DNA from: Paraburkholderia tagetis
GTDB lineage: Bacteria; Pseudomonadota; Gammaproteobacteria; Burkholderiales; Burkholderiaceae
Reading direction: 5' to 3'
Assembly (NCBI RefSeq): GCF_022213065.1
Contig: NZ_JAKLJA010000040.1
Coordinates: forward strand, 1-61,645
DNA length: 61,645 nucleotides
Within the stretch, counting starts at the first letter, position 1. Each line of letters opens with the position of its first letter. The translations under genes and the position numbers were made by a program. Below the pieces are notes generated by a model. That model was not told the DNA's origin and searched no databases. It saw only the letters and a list, made by a program, of their open reading frames with translations. Below are positions 25,806-33,871 of the stretch, one piece after another.

Positions 25806-27305
25806 ATGCAATCGCAAGACCACCCTGTCCTGAAGCCGGCGCACCTCGTGTGTACGGTACGCGCGGGCCTCACAGCGCTCGCTGCGGCCGTACTTGCTGC
25901 GTGCGCCGTGCAGCCCGCGCAGCACGCCGACCTGCCTGCCGCGGTGCACGCGACGGCGCCCGCGGCCTGGCGCATCGACGCGCCGCAGGACGCCATCGAC
26001 GCGCGTGCGTGGTGGGCCCAGTTCGACGATCCGATGCTCGACGCGCTGCTATCGAGCGTGCTGAGCGGCAATCTCGACTTGCAGGCGGCTGCCGAGCGCG
26101 TGAAACAGGCGCAATCGATCACGACGCAGAAGCACGCCGCGCTGCTGCCGCAACTGGACTTCACGGCGCAAGGCGTCTACGAGCGGAAGAACACGCCACC
26201 GCCACTAGGCTACGTGAAGCAGGCGGGCGCTGGCGTGACGCTGAGCTGGTCGCCCGACGTGTTCGGCGGCGAGCGTCTGGACCTGCTCGCGGCGCAGGCG
26301 AATCTCGTAGGCCAGCAACACGCGCTGGACGCGGTGCGGCTCGCACTCGCGGCGGATACCGCATCGGCCTATGTGGATCTGCGCTGGACGCAAGCAGAGA
26401 TGAAGATCCTTGAGGATAACGTATCGATCAGGCAGCGCACGTTGCAGTTGACTCAAGACCGCCTGAAATACGGCCTTTCGACACAGCTCGACGTCACGCG
26501 CGCGAAAACCCAGCTCAGTGAGTTGCAGGCGCGCATTCCACGCGCGCAGGCGAGCATCGATCATCAACTCAACCTCATTGCGGTTTATACCGGCCGCACG
26601 CCCGAGTCGGTCGCGCAGCTCGCACTGACGGCGCCCGCGCCCATTCCCACGGCGCCCGCGGGCGTGCCGCAATGGCTGCCCTCGGAGGCGCTGCTGCGCC
26701 GCCCCGACGTGCAGGCCGCTTACGCAACCGTGCAGCAGCGCGCGGCGGAAGTGGGCGTCGCACGTGCAGAGCGCTATCCGAAGTTCTCGCTGAATCTCAC
26801 GGACGGCGTGCTCGCCTCGTCGTACCTCGGCATGCCGACGCTCACCGACAATTTGTTCAGCGCGGCGCTCGGTGCGACCAGTCCGATTTTCAACGCGGGC
26901 CGCATCACCGCCGATATCGAGCAGAGCGAGAGCCGCATGCGCGAATCGCAACTGAACCTGCAGCAGACGATGTTGCAGGCGCTGCGAGAAGTGGAAGACA
27001 GCCGCAGCGACCTCGTGAGCACGGCAGGGCAGACGCAGCAGTTGCGCGACGCCGTGGCGTCTTCCGAACAGGCGCTCAAGCTGGCGAATCAGCTCTACAA
27101 GGGCGGCGCGGCCGACTTTCTCGATGTGTTGAGCGCGCAGCAAACCTGGCTTGCCGACGCCGATCTGCTCAACGACGCGCAGCGCGAACGCGCGCTCGCG
27201 GTGGTGGCGCTTTACCGGTCGCTGGGCGGCGGATGGAGCCAGAGCGGCGACGTGGTTGCGGCCGGCGCGGGCACGCCCGTCCCGCGCGTGGCGCAAGGGG
27301 GATGA
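25806..27305 (+). CDS. NodT/OprM-family outer-membrane efflux lipoprotein
   Basis: 499 residues from ATG 25806 (GAGG upstream), 16 bp after the pump gene. Lipobox LAAC places the lipidated Cys near residue 36. Two TolC-like repeats contain WWAQFDDPMLDALLSSVLSGN, LRRPDVQAAYATVQQRAAEVG and FNAGRI. Forms the trimeric outer-membrane exit duct of the tripartite pump. Confidence 0.92.
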   Translation: MQSQDHPVLKPAHLVCTVRAGLTALAAAVLAACAVQPAQHADLPAAVHATAPAAWRIDAPQDAIDARAWWAQFDDPMLDALLSSVLSGNLDLQAAAERVKQAQSITTQKHAALLPQLDFTAQGVYERKNTPPPLGYVKQAGAGVTLSWSPDVFGGERLDLLAAQANLVGQQHALDAVRLALAADTASAYVDLRWTQAEMKILEDNVSIRQRTLQLTQDRLKYGLSTQLDVTRAKTQLSELQARIPRAQASIDHQLNLIAVYTGRTPESVAQLALTAPAPIPTAPAGVPQWLPSEALLRRPDVQAAYATVQQRAAEVGVARAERYPKFSLNLTDGVLASSYLGMPTLTDNLFSAALGATSPIFNAGRITADIEQSESRMRESQLNLQQTMLQALREVEDSRSDLVSTAGQTQQLRDAVASSEQALKLANQLYKGGAADFLDVLSAQQTWLADADLLNDAQRERALAVVALYRSLGGGWSQSGDVVAAGAGTPVPRVAQGG

Positions 27306-27310
27306 GCAGC

Positions 27311-27379
27311 ATGAATTCAGCACGCGAGATTTGCATCGGCGGCGGCCAGGGTATCGCGCTTGCGTTCGAGAAAGTATGA
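27311..27379 (+). pseudogene. C-terminal remnant of a thiolase
   Basis: A 22-residue frame from ATG 27311 to TGA 27377-27379 contains REICIGGGQGIALAFEKV. CIGGGQG is the C-terminal active-site signature of acetyl-CoA acyltransferases, including the catalytic Cys. No other thiolase sequence is present: it starts 5 bp after the efflux lipoprotein gene, so this is a scrap left by a deletion. Confidence 0.62.
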
Positions 27380-27442
27380 TGGCCGTTCGCGTACAGGGCG
27401 AGCAGGGTGCATGACGAACTAAGCAAACCAAGGTGAGCGCAG

Positions 27443-27877
27443 ATGGCAAAGCGAATGACACGTGAAGAATGCAACTGTTTCGCGCTGCGGCAGGCAGCGC
27501 GCTTCGTCACGCAGCTTTATGAGCGCCATCTCTCGCAGGCGGGCGTGACGGCCGCGCAATTCACGATACTTTCGCGTCTTGCGGGCCGTCCGGACGCCAC
27601 GGCGGCCGAGCTCGCCGACGACCTCGTGATGGACCGCACGACGCTTGTGCGTGCGCTCAAGCCCTTGCAGCGCGACGGACTCGTGCTCGCGTTCGCGGCC
27701 GAGCACGACACGCGCACGCTCGTTTATCGTCTTTCGGCAGACGGCGCACGCCGCTACGAGAAGGCGCACACGTTGTGGCTCGACGCCCAGGCCGAATTCG
27801 AGCAGCATATGAAGCGCGACCGTGCCAGGGCGCTGCGCGCCGAACTCTTCGCGCTCACCCATGCAGCGGCGCAGTGA
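27443..27877 (+). CDS. MarR-family regulator of the efflux operon
   Basis: 144 residues, ATG 27443 with AAGGTGAG upstream. Winged-helix core: TAAQFTILSRLAGRPDATAAELADDL, recognition helix TTLVRALKPLQRDGLV and wing FAAEHDTRTLVYRLS. MarR proteins bind palindromes as dimers and release them when a drug or phenolic ligand binds. Its location at the end of the pump genes and the palindromes at the operon front make it the likely repressor. Confidence 0.88.
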   Translation: MAKRMTREECNCFALRQAARFVTQLYERHLSQAGVTAAQFTILSRLAGRPDATAAELADDLVMDRTTLVRALKPLQRDGLVLAFAAEHDTRTLVYRLSADGARRYEKAHTLWLDAQAEFEQHMKRDRARALRAELFALTHAAAQ

Positions 27878-27962
27878 GCGATACACCTTCATTTCCCGTT
27901 CATATCATCCTGGGGGGAACGTTAGGGACAATCACCGGACTCAACTGCAACGGAGCGGCCCC

Positions 27963-28185
27963 ATGGCGCTTTTCGAAATCAACGGCATGCGTCCTCGCGT
28001 CGATGCATCCGCGTATGTACACCCTTCAGCGGTCGTGACTGGAGACGTGACCATTGGCGCGCATTGCTATATCGGCCCGCATGCCAGATGAAGCGGAGAT
28101 CGAAGGCAAGGCAGTGGGCACGCGGCTTTATCAGCAACTCGCAAAGGATTGCCTGCGCTCGATGAGAGAGGTCGATGAAAGATGA
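27963..28185 (+). pseudogene. PaaY-like hexapeptide protein with internal deletion
   Basis: The frame at 27963 encodes MALFEINGMRPRVDASAYVHPS and continues into left-handed beta-helix repeats (VVTGDVTIGAHCYIGPHA), then stops at 28089-28091. In another frame from 28081, EIEGKAVGTRLYQQLAKDC and SMREVDER give the usual C-terminus of PaaY/gamma-carbonic-anhydrase-like proteins. The first and last parts abut near 28080 while the middle, over 100 residues in the family, is missing. PaaY is a thioesterase of phenylacetate catabolism. Confidence 0.68.
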
Positions 28186-28246
28186 TGAGGCGGGGGCGGC
28201 AGGTTCGGGTTGCCATGCAACGCATGGCTGCGCACACCACCACCAA

Positions 28247-28981
28247 TCAACAGCGTCCCTCACGCAACGCCATTTCCCATTCGGGCCGCCCGTTGGCGCG
28301 CGCCAGATTCGCCGCCGCGTTCCAGTCGTACTCGATCGCATGAAATGCGACGTCCCAGCCTGACTTCGTGCGCATGACCATTGCATAGCGCGCGTGCGGC
28401 GAGCCCGTTTCGATACGATGCGGCCACGGGCGGTCGTCCTCGTAGGCCTGAAGTCCCACGCTGCCCGGATTGACGACGAAACGCCCATCGCCAAGCCTCA
28501 TGCTGCGCGGCACGTGCGTATGTCCGCAAAGAATCAGGCGCTCGGCGCCATGGCCCGCACGGTCCTCGACTTCCTCCCGGGTGGCGGCGCGGCATCCTTG
28601 CTCGGTCACGGTTTCGAGAAAATAGTCGAGATCGCTTTCGGGCGTGCCGTGCACCAGGAGCACGTCGTCCGCGATGCGCAGCGTCTCCGGTAGCTGTGCG
28701 ATCCAGTCGAGCTGATCGGCGCGCAATGCTTCGCGCGCGAAGCGGTCGGACTGCCGCATGGCATCGACGTCGCTGGCGAGCAGTTGCCGTTCGTGATTGC
28801 CGCGAATGGTGGGCAGATCGAGCGCCATCAGGCGATCGACCGTTTCGGACGGCGAGAGCGACCCCGACACGATGTCGCCGAGATTGACGATCAGGTCCGC
28901 GCCCTGCGAGCGAATATGGCGCAATACGGCGTCGAGCGCAGTCAAATTGCCGTGAATGTCCGAGAGCGCGGCGATTTTCAT
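28247..28981 (-). CDS. calcineurin-like metallophosphoesterase (YfcE/MJ0936 type)
   Basis: 244 residues from ATG 28981, not the longer frame from 29053. All metal-binding motifs are present: LSDIHGN at the start, LGDIVSG, RGNHE, LVHGTPESD and GHTHVP. The small single-domain form suggests phosphodiesterase action on small substrates. It sits 103 bp downstream of acr3 on the same strand and may be the last gene of the ars operon. The role there is unknown. Confidence 0.86.
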   Translation of the reverse strand: MKIAALSDIHGNLTALDAVLRHIRSQGADLIVNLGDIVSGSLSPSETVDRLMALDLPTIRGNHERQLLASDVDAMRQSDRFAREALRADQLDWIAQLPETLRIADDVLLVHGTPESDLDYFLETVTEQGCRAATREEVEDRAGHGAERLILCGHTHVPRSMRLGDGRFVVNPGSVGLQAYEDDRPWPHRIETGSPHARYAMVMRTKSGWDVAFHAIEYDWNAAANLARANGRPEWEMALREGRC

Positions 28982-29084
28982 GGCAGTGCGGTGAGTGAGA
29001 AAAAGCGGTGAGAGGAAGCCTCCATTCTCGACGATGCCACCCAGGGCCTGCAAGCCGTCGCGCGCGCATGCGCGCGCGTGCCGT

Positions 29085-30155
29085 TCAGGCGCATTCGTAC
29101 CAGTTCTTCGAGCGGTTGACGATGCGCACCACGAGCAGCATGACCGGCACCTCGATCAACACGCCGACCACGGTTGCGAGGGCGGCGCCCGAGTGAAAGC
29201 CGAACAGACCAATCGCCGTGGCCACGGCCAGTTCGAAGAAGTTGGACGCGCCGATCAGCGCGGACGGGCAGGCGATATTGTGCTTCTCGCCCACGGCGCG
29301 ATTGAGCCCATAGGCCAGCGCCGCGTTGAAAAATACCTGAATGAGAATGGGGACGGCCAGCAAAACAATCACGAGCGGCTGCTCGATGATGGCCTCGCCT
29401 TGAAATGCGAACAGCAAGACGAGCGTCGCCAGGAGGGCGGTGATGGACCAGGGGCCGATCTTCGCCATGAGCGCATCGAATGTCGTTTTCCCGCGGGCAA
29501 GCAGTAGCTTTCGCAGGATTTGCGCGAGCAGCACCGGGATCACGATATAAAGCGCGACAGAGGTGAGCAGCGTCGCCCAGGGCACGGTAATGGAGGAGAT
29601 GCCGAGCAGCAGGCCGACCAGCGGCGCAAACGCGAGCACCATGATGCTGTCGTTCAAGGCGACTTGCGAGAGCGTAAAAAGCGGGTCGCCGCCGGTCAGC
29701 CGGCTCCAGACGAACACCATCGCCGTACACGGCGCGGCGGCCAGCAGGATCAGGCCGGCCACGTAGCTGTCGAGTTGCGCGGCGGGCAGCAGCGGTGCGA
29801 ATACATGCTTGATGAACAGCCAGCCCAGAAACGCCATGGAGAACGGCTTGACGAGCCAGTTCACGACGAGCGTGACGCCGATGCCCTTGATGTGCTGGCG
29901 GACTTCATGGAGGGATCCGAAGTCGACCTTGACGAGCATCGGAATGATCATCACCCAGATGAGCAGGCCGACCGGGAGATTGACCTGGGCGTATTCCATG
30001 CGACCGATGGACTGGAACACGCCGGGAAAGACCTGACCCAGGGCGATGCCCGTCACAATGCACAGCGCGACCCAGACGCTCAGAAAGCGCTCGAAGAAGC
30101 TGATGGCGGGTTTCTGCACTGCATTCGCGGCAGTGCCGGTGTGGGGAATATTCAT
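29085..30155 (-). CDS. acr3: ACR3-family arsenite efflux transporter
   Basis: 356 residues, ATG 30155, 16 bp after arsC. Ten predicted helices. LAAAPCTAMVFVWSRLTGG contains the essential Cys of ACR3 proteins, and ALNDSIMVLAFAP and SALIGASNFFELAVATAIGLFG are family hallmarks. Expels arsenite produced by ArsC. Third gene of arsR-arsC-acr3. Confidence 0.95.
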   Translation of the reverse strand: MNIPHTGTAANAVQKPAISFFERFLSVWVALCIVTGIALGQVFPGVFQSIGRMEYAQVNLPVGLLIWVMIIPMLVKVDFGSLHEVRQHIKGIGVTLVVNWLVKPFSMAFLGWLFIKHVFAPLLPAAQLDSYVAGLILLAAAPCTAMVFVWSRLTGGDPLFTLSQVALNDSIMVLAFAPLVGLLLGISSITVPWATLLTSVALYIVIPVLLAQILRKLLLARGKTTFDALMAKIGPWSITALLATLVLLFAFQGEAIIEQPLVIVLLAVPILIQVFFNAALAYGLNRAVGEKHNIACPSALIGASNFFELAVATAIGLFGFHSGAALATVVGVLIEVPVMLLVVRIVNRSKNWYECA

Positions 30156-30171
30156 CGCGTTTCAGTGCCTG

Positions 30172-30666
30172 TCAATTTTTCTGAATGTCGTTCAGTGCTT
30201 GCTGAAGTTCGGCATTCCTTAAGTTATCCAAAGGAAGTGCCAATAGCTGAAGCATGCGATAGCCGATCGCCTGACGCGTGAGTTCGAATGCCTGTCGCTT
30301 GCCTTCGTCGCCGCCAGGCGCGTTGGATGGGTCGGGGTAGCCCCAGTGCACCGTGACCGGGCTACCCGGCCAGTACGGGCACGGCTCCGCCGCTGCGCTG
30401 TCGCACACGGTAATGACCACGTGCATGGGCGGAGCGTCATTCGCGGCAAACTCGTCCCAACTCTTGCTGCGATAGCCTTGCGTATCGACGCCCGCGTTCG
30501 ACAGCGCCTCCAATGCGAACGGATTGATGCGCCCGCTCGGAGCGCTGCCTGCGCTATGCGCGCGGACGTTCTTGCCGAGCTTGTGCGCCCAATGGTTCAA
30601 CATGCCTTCGGCAAGCACGCTGCGTGCGGAGTTGTGGGTGCAAAGAATGAGTACGTTCGTGGTCAT
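30172..30666 (-). CDS. arsC: arsenate reductase, low-molecular-weight phosphatase type
   Basis: 164 residues from ATG 30666, which overlaps the arsR stop as ATGA. N-terminal VLILCTHNSARSVLAEGMLN carries the CX5R phosphate loop (Cys-Thr-His-Asn-Ser-Ala-Arg). ITVCDSAAAEPCPYWPG and HWGYPDPSNAPG are typical. Reduces arsenate to arsenite in the cytoplasm for export by Acr3. Confidence 0.94.
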   Translation of the reverse strand: MTTNVLILCTHNSARSVLAEGMLNHWAHKLGKNVRAHSAGSAPSGRINPFALEALSNAGVDTQGYRSKSWDEFAANDAPPMHVVITVCDSAAAEPCPYWPGSPVTVHWGYPDPSNAPGGDEGKRQAFELTRQAIGYRMLQLLALPLDNLRNAELQQALNDIQKN

Positions 30667-31007
30667 CGCGAAGACCCGCGATTGCCGCCGCAGGCGTTGG
30701 AAAGCGTGCTCGCGGCGCACGTCGCGCCGGCGCAGCAGTTCTCGGTGAGAAAGCCAAGCAGATCGTTCATCGCGTCGAAGTTCGCCGTGTAGATGACAAA
30801 GCGTCCTTCCTGGCGCGACTTCACGAGATCCGCGTGGGAGAGATCCTTGAGATGAAATGAGAGGCTCGAAGGAGCGAGCCCCAGTTGCTGCGCGATTTCG
30901 CCGGCAGCCATGCCGTTTTCCCCAGCGGCGACGAGCACGCGGAAGATCGCGAGGCGCGAATCGTGGGCAAGCGCGCCGAGCGCGCGTACAGCGAGATTGG
31001 AGTCCAT
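30663..31007 (-). CDS. arsR: ArsR arsenic-responsive repressor
   Basis: 114 residues from ATG 31007. SmtB/ArsR winged helix: ALAHDSRLAIFRVLVAAGENG, MAAGEIAQQLGLAPSSLSFHL and a wing SRQEGRFVIYTA. The C-terminal TENCCAGATC cysteines resemble the arsenite-binding site of ArsR proteins that sense metal through C-terminal Cys pairs rather than the helix-5 CVC motif. First gene of the operon, with an inverted repeat 22 bp upstream. Confidence 0.92.
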   Translation of the reverse strand: MDSNLAVRALGALAHDSRLAIFRVLVAAGENGMAAGEIAQQLGLAPSSLSFHLKDLSHADLVKSRQEGRFVIYTANFDAMNDLLGFLTENCCAGATCAASTLSNACGGNRGSSR

Positions 31008-31029
31008 GGCCGCAAGAGTACACGTTACG

Positions 31030-31055
31030 TTTCGATATTTCAATATTTATCGAAA
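31030..31055. promoter_or_regulatory. ArsR operator
   Basis: TTTCGATA (31030-31037) and TATCGAAA (31048-31055) are perfect inverted arms over ten A+T-rich bases, just upstream of arsR. Form and position match ArsR-family operators. Confidence 0.68.
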
Positions 31056-31085
31056 TGATGTGCATGGCGCCCATGGACGCACGAT

Positions 31086-32069
31086 TTATTTCTCCACGCT
31101 AGCGCTTTTGCGCCCACGCGCCGCCGTGTGCGCTACCGTCTGCACCGCAAGGCGCGGCGACACCATCTTGCGGCCGCGATGACGAATTTCCTTGCTGAAT
31201 TGAAGGCAGGTCTGCGTCATCAGATCGGGCGAGCGGTACACCATGAACACGTGATAGTCCGGCAGCTCGTCGCGGATCGGCAGGGGCTTGAGCGCATCGG
31301 GATTCAGCGTGAGCGGGCCGGTGCGTCCATAGAACACGAAATCGGACCATACGCTGATGAGGTCCGTGCACGTGGCCAGTTGCAGCCCGAGCAGGTTCGA
31401 GCTGCTCTGCACGACATTGCGCGGCATCTCCAGCCGGTGCAGGCGCATCAGGCTCGCGAGCGGGCTGCCGGGGTCGTCGAGCGGGTCGAGCGAGAGCCAC
31501 TCGGCGTCGATGAGCGAACGGATGCGCGTCGTGCGTGCGAGCGGGTGGCCGGCGCGCGCGGCCACCCGCATGCCCACCGAAAAGAGCGGCTCCCACTGAA
31601 ACGCCGTGGTGCCGGGGCCGCTGTTCGTGGAGATGAGCGCCAGATCGAGATGACCTTCGCGCAGGCCTTCGAGGATCTGTTGCGGGCGCATTTCATAGGC
31701 GTGAATGGCCACTGCGGGAAAGCGCGCGCGAAAGGCGGCGATGGCCTCCGGCAAGGGCCCGCTCGACGCCACGGCGGAGAAGCCAATATTGAGCTGCGCC
31801 TCGGCGTGCCCGCGCATGGACTCGATGTCTTCGAGCGCGTGACGCAATTCGTGCTCGACCACGCTCGCGCGCTTGACGAGTGCGCGTCCGTAATTCGTGA
31901 GGCTCACGCCGCGCACGGAGCGGGAGATGAGCGTCACGCCCAGTTCCCGCTCGAGTTCGGCAATCGCCTTGGAAAGTGCCGGCTGCGAGACGTGCAGGCT
32001 GCGCGACGCCTCATGCATGCTGCCGTGCTGCGCGAGCGCGAGCAGGACGCGCAACTGGTGCAGTTTCAT
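31086..32069 (-). CDS. LysR-family transcription regulator
   Basis: 327 residues from ATG 32069 (MKLHQLRVLLALAQHGSMHE); the open frame to 32144 is ignored. N-terminal HTH with ASRSLHVSQPALSKAIAELE, then the periplasmic-binding-like sensor domain. Divergent from the MHS-type transporter gene with about 236 bp between, so it probably controls transporter and amidohydrolase. Inducer unknown. Confidence 0.9.
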   Translation of the reverse strand: MKLHQLRVLLALAQHGSMHEASRSLHVSQPALSKAIAELERELGVTLISRSVRGVSLTNYGRALVKRASVVEHELRHALEDIESMRGHAEAQLNIGFSAVASSGPLPEAIAAFRARFPAVAIHAYEMRPQQILEGLREGHLDLALISTNSGPGTTAFQWEPLFSVGMRVAARAGHPLARTTRIRSLIDAEWLSLDPLDDPGSPLASLMRLHRLEMPRNVVQSSSNLLGLQLATCTDLISVWSDFVFYGRTGPLTLNPDALKPLPIRDELPDYHVFMVYRSPDLMTQTCLQFSKEIRHRGRKMVSPRLAVQTVAHTAARGRKSASVEK

Positions 32070-32169
32070 CCGATGATTTCCTCCGGAGCATCGCCCGACA
32101 GCGAGGGCATGGCGTCGGTACTTTTCCCGATGGCCGCTGACCAATGGTTATGACGGCGATTCTATCTGG

Positions 32170-32181
32170 TTATCACGATAA
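32170..32181. promoter_or_regulatory. TTATC-AC-GATAA dyad in the LysR/transporter intergenic region
   Basis: A 12-bp dyad lies at 32170-32181 between the LysR start and the transporter start, with GGTTATSAC occurring twice nearby (32146-32154 and 32168-32176). A LysR-type site is plausible. Confidence 0.38.
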
Positions 32182-32305
32182 AAATTTCTCACTTTTTTCA
32201 AAAAGGGACCTTGCCTGAATATCGACTCGCGCATGACGAGTCCGCGCCACGGCGCACGACGAATGCCACGAACGCGACGTTCCACCCTGCCTGCGGAGAT
32301 CCGCC

Positions 32306-33625
32306 ATGAATGACGCTACGCTCAGCGCCGCCGACGACACGGGCGCCATCGCGCGCGCCGCCGCCTCCAGCCACACTCCGGCGCGCCAGAGCCAGTTCCG
32401 CCTCATCGCCGCATGCTCGATCGGCAATGCGCTCGAAATGTACGACTTCACGGTCTACAGTTTCTTCGCGATTCTGATTGGCCGGCTTTTCTTTCCCTCG
32501 GACAATCCTTTTGGATCGCTGCTGCTCGCAGTGGCCACCTTCGGCATTGGCTTCGTGATGCGACCGCTCGGTGGCCTCGTGATCGGCAGCTATGCCGACC
32601 GGCGCGGGCGCAAGGCGGCAATGACGCTCACCATCGCGCTGATGGTGGCGGGCACGCTGTGCATTTCGCTGGCGCCCACCTATGCGCAGGCCGGCGTGTA
32701 CGGCTCGCTCGTGCTGCTCGCGGGGCGCTTGCTGCAAGGCTTTTCTCTTGGCGGCGAGATTGGCGCGGCGACTTCCATGCTGATGGAATCGGGTTCAGTC
32801 GGACAGCGTGGCTTTCGTGTGAGCTGGCAATTGGGCAGCCAAGGCATCTCCGCGCTGGTTGGTGCGTTCACGGGCGCCATGCTTTACGCAACGCTTACGC
32901 CGCATGCGCTCGAAAGCTGGGGCTGGCGCTTGCCGTTTCTCGGCGGCCTCGCGATCGCGCCGGTGGGGCTTTATATCCGCGCGAAGCTCGACGAGACGCA
33001 CGAAGCCGCGCCCGATGCACCCAGCCCGCTCGGCACGCTCATGCGTGAGCACGGCGGCAAGGTGCTCAAAGGCATTCTCTCGGTCACGGCGGGTACGGTC
33101 GGCATGTATCTCGTGGTGTTCTTCATGCCCACCTACATGATTCGCGTGCTGAAGATGCCGCCGTCGCTTTCGCTGCTTTCGGGTTGCGCCACGGGTATTA
33201 CGATGCTCGTCGCCTCGCTTGTTTCGGGGCGGCTCGCCGACCGTTTCGCGCGCCGCAAGCCGCTCGTGATGGGGGCGCTCGTTTTCAACCTCATCGCCGT
33301 GGTGCCTGCGTTCTGGCTCATGACGCACTTTCCCGGCGTGCCGCTCGTGCTGGCGCTTTCGGTGTTGCTGACGGCGAGCGCGAACCTCGGTTCGACGCCC
33401 TTGCTGCTCGTGCTTATGGAGATGTTGCCGGCCGGGGTGCGGGCGAGCGGCCTTTCGGTGATTTATAGCGTGGGTGTGACGGTGTTTGGTGGCAGTTCGC
33501 AGTTTATTGTGATCTGGCTCATTGCGAAGACCGCTAACCCGCTTTCTCCGGCGCTTTATATGGTAGCTTGCGGGTTCGTTACGCTGCTTGCTGTCTGGAG
33601 CATTCATGAGCGTCGTGTCGATTGA
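32306..33625 (+). CDS. MHS-type MFS symporter
   Basis: 439 residues, ATG 32306. Twelve helices of the metabolite:H+ symporter subfamily: IGNALEMYDFTVYSFFAILIG at helix 1, RPLGGLVIGSYADRRGRKAAM at the 2-3 loop, GFSLGGEIGAATSMLMES at helix 4. Relatives take up citrate, ketoglutarate, betaine or shikimate. With the M20 amidohydrolase downstream, an N-acyl amino acid or similar carboxylate is a reasonable guess. Confidence 0.87.
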   Translation: MNDATLSAADDTGAIARAAASSHTPARQSQFRLIAACSIGNALEMYDFTVYSFFAILIGRLFFPSDNPFGSLLLAVATFGIGFVMRPLGGLVIGSYADRRGRKAAMTLTIALMVAGTLCISLAPTYAQAGVYGSLVLLAGRLLQGFSLGGEIGAATSMLMESGSVGQRGFRVSWQLGSQGISALVGAFTGAMLYATLTPHALESWGWRLPFLGGLAIAPVGLYIRAKLDETHEAAPDAPSPLGTLMREHGGKVLKGILSVTAGTVGMYLVVFFMPTYMIRVLKMPPSLSLLSGCATGITMLVASLVSGRLADRFARRKPLVMGALVFNLIAVVPAFWLMTHFPGVPLVLALSVLLTASANLGSTPLLLVLMEMLPAGVRASGLSVIYSVGVTVFGGSSQFIVIWLIAKTANPLSPALYMVACGFVTLLAVWSIHERRVD

Positions 33626-33675
33626 ATTCGGGGGCGATGCTGCATTTTATTTTTGGCTTTTGTTTTTTGCGCTTT

Positions 33676-33748
33676 CGCGTTTTCTTGTTTTCGTGTCGCC
33701 CCGCACAGGGGCAACGCTAGCAGACCGACACGAAAACAAGGAAACGCG
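33676..33748. repeat. dispersed repeat, compact form
   Basis: Arms of 22 bp (33676-33697 and 33727-33748) are inverted copies with one mismatch: CGCGTTTTCTTGTTTTCGTG on the left and its complement on the right. The 29-base centre holds GCCCCGCACAGGGGC, a GC hairpin shared by the copies at 38695, 51127 and 61488. Lies 50 bp after the transporter stop and can fold into one long hairpin. The A-rich stretch from here to 33860 shows no gene. Confidence 0.8.
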
Positions 33749-33871
33749 AGAAACAGCGAGATACAGCGAGATACAAAGAAACGCGAAAACCACCAAAAAC
33801 TACAACAAAAAACAACCCACCTTTCAAGCAAGCACCTGAAACCCTCCAAACACCACAAGGATCTCACGAAA

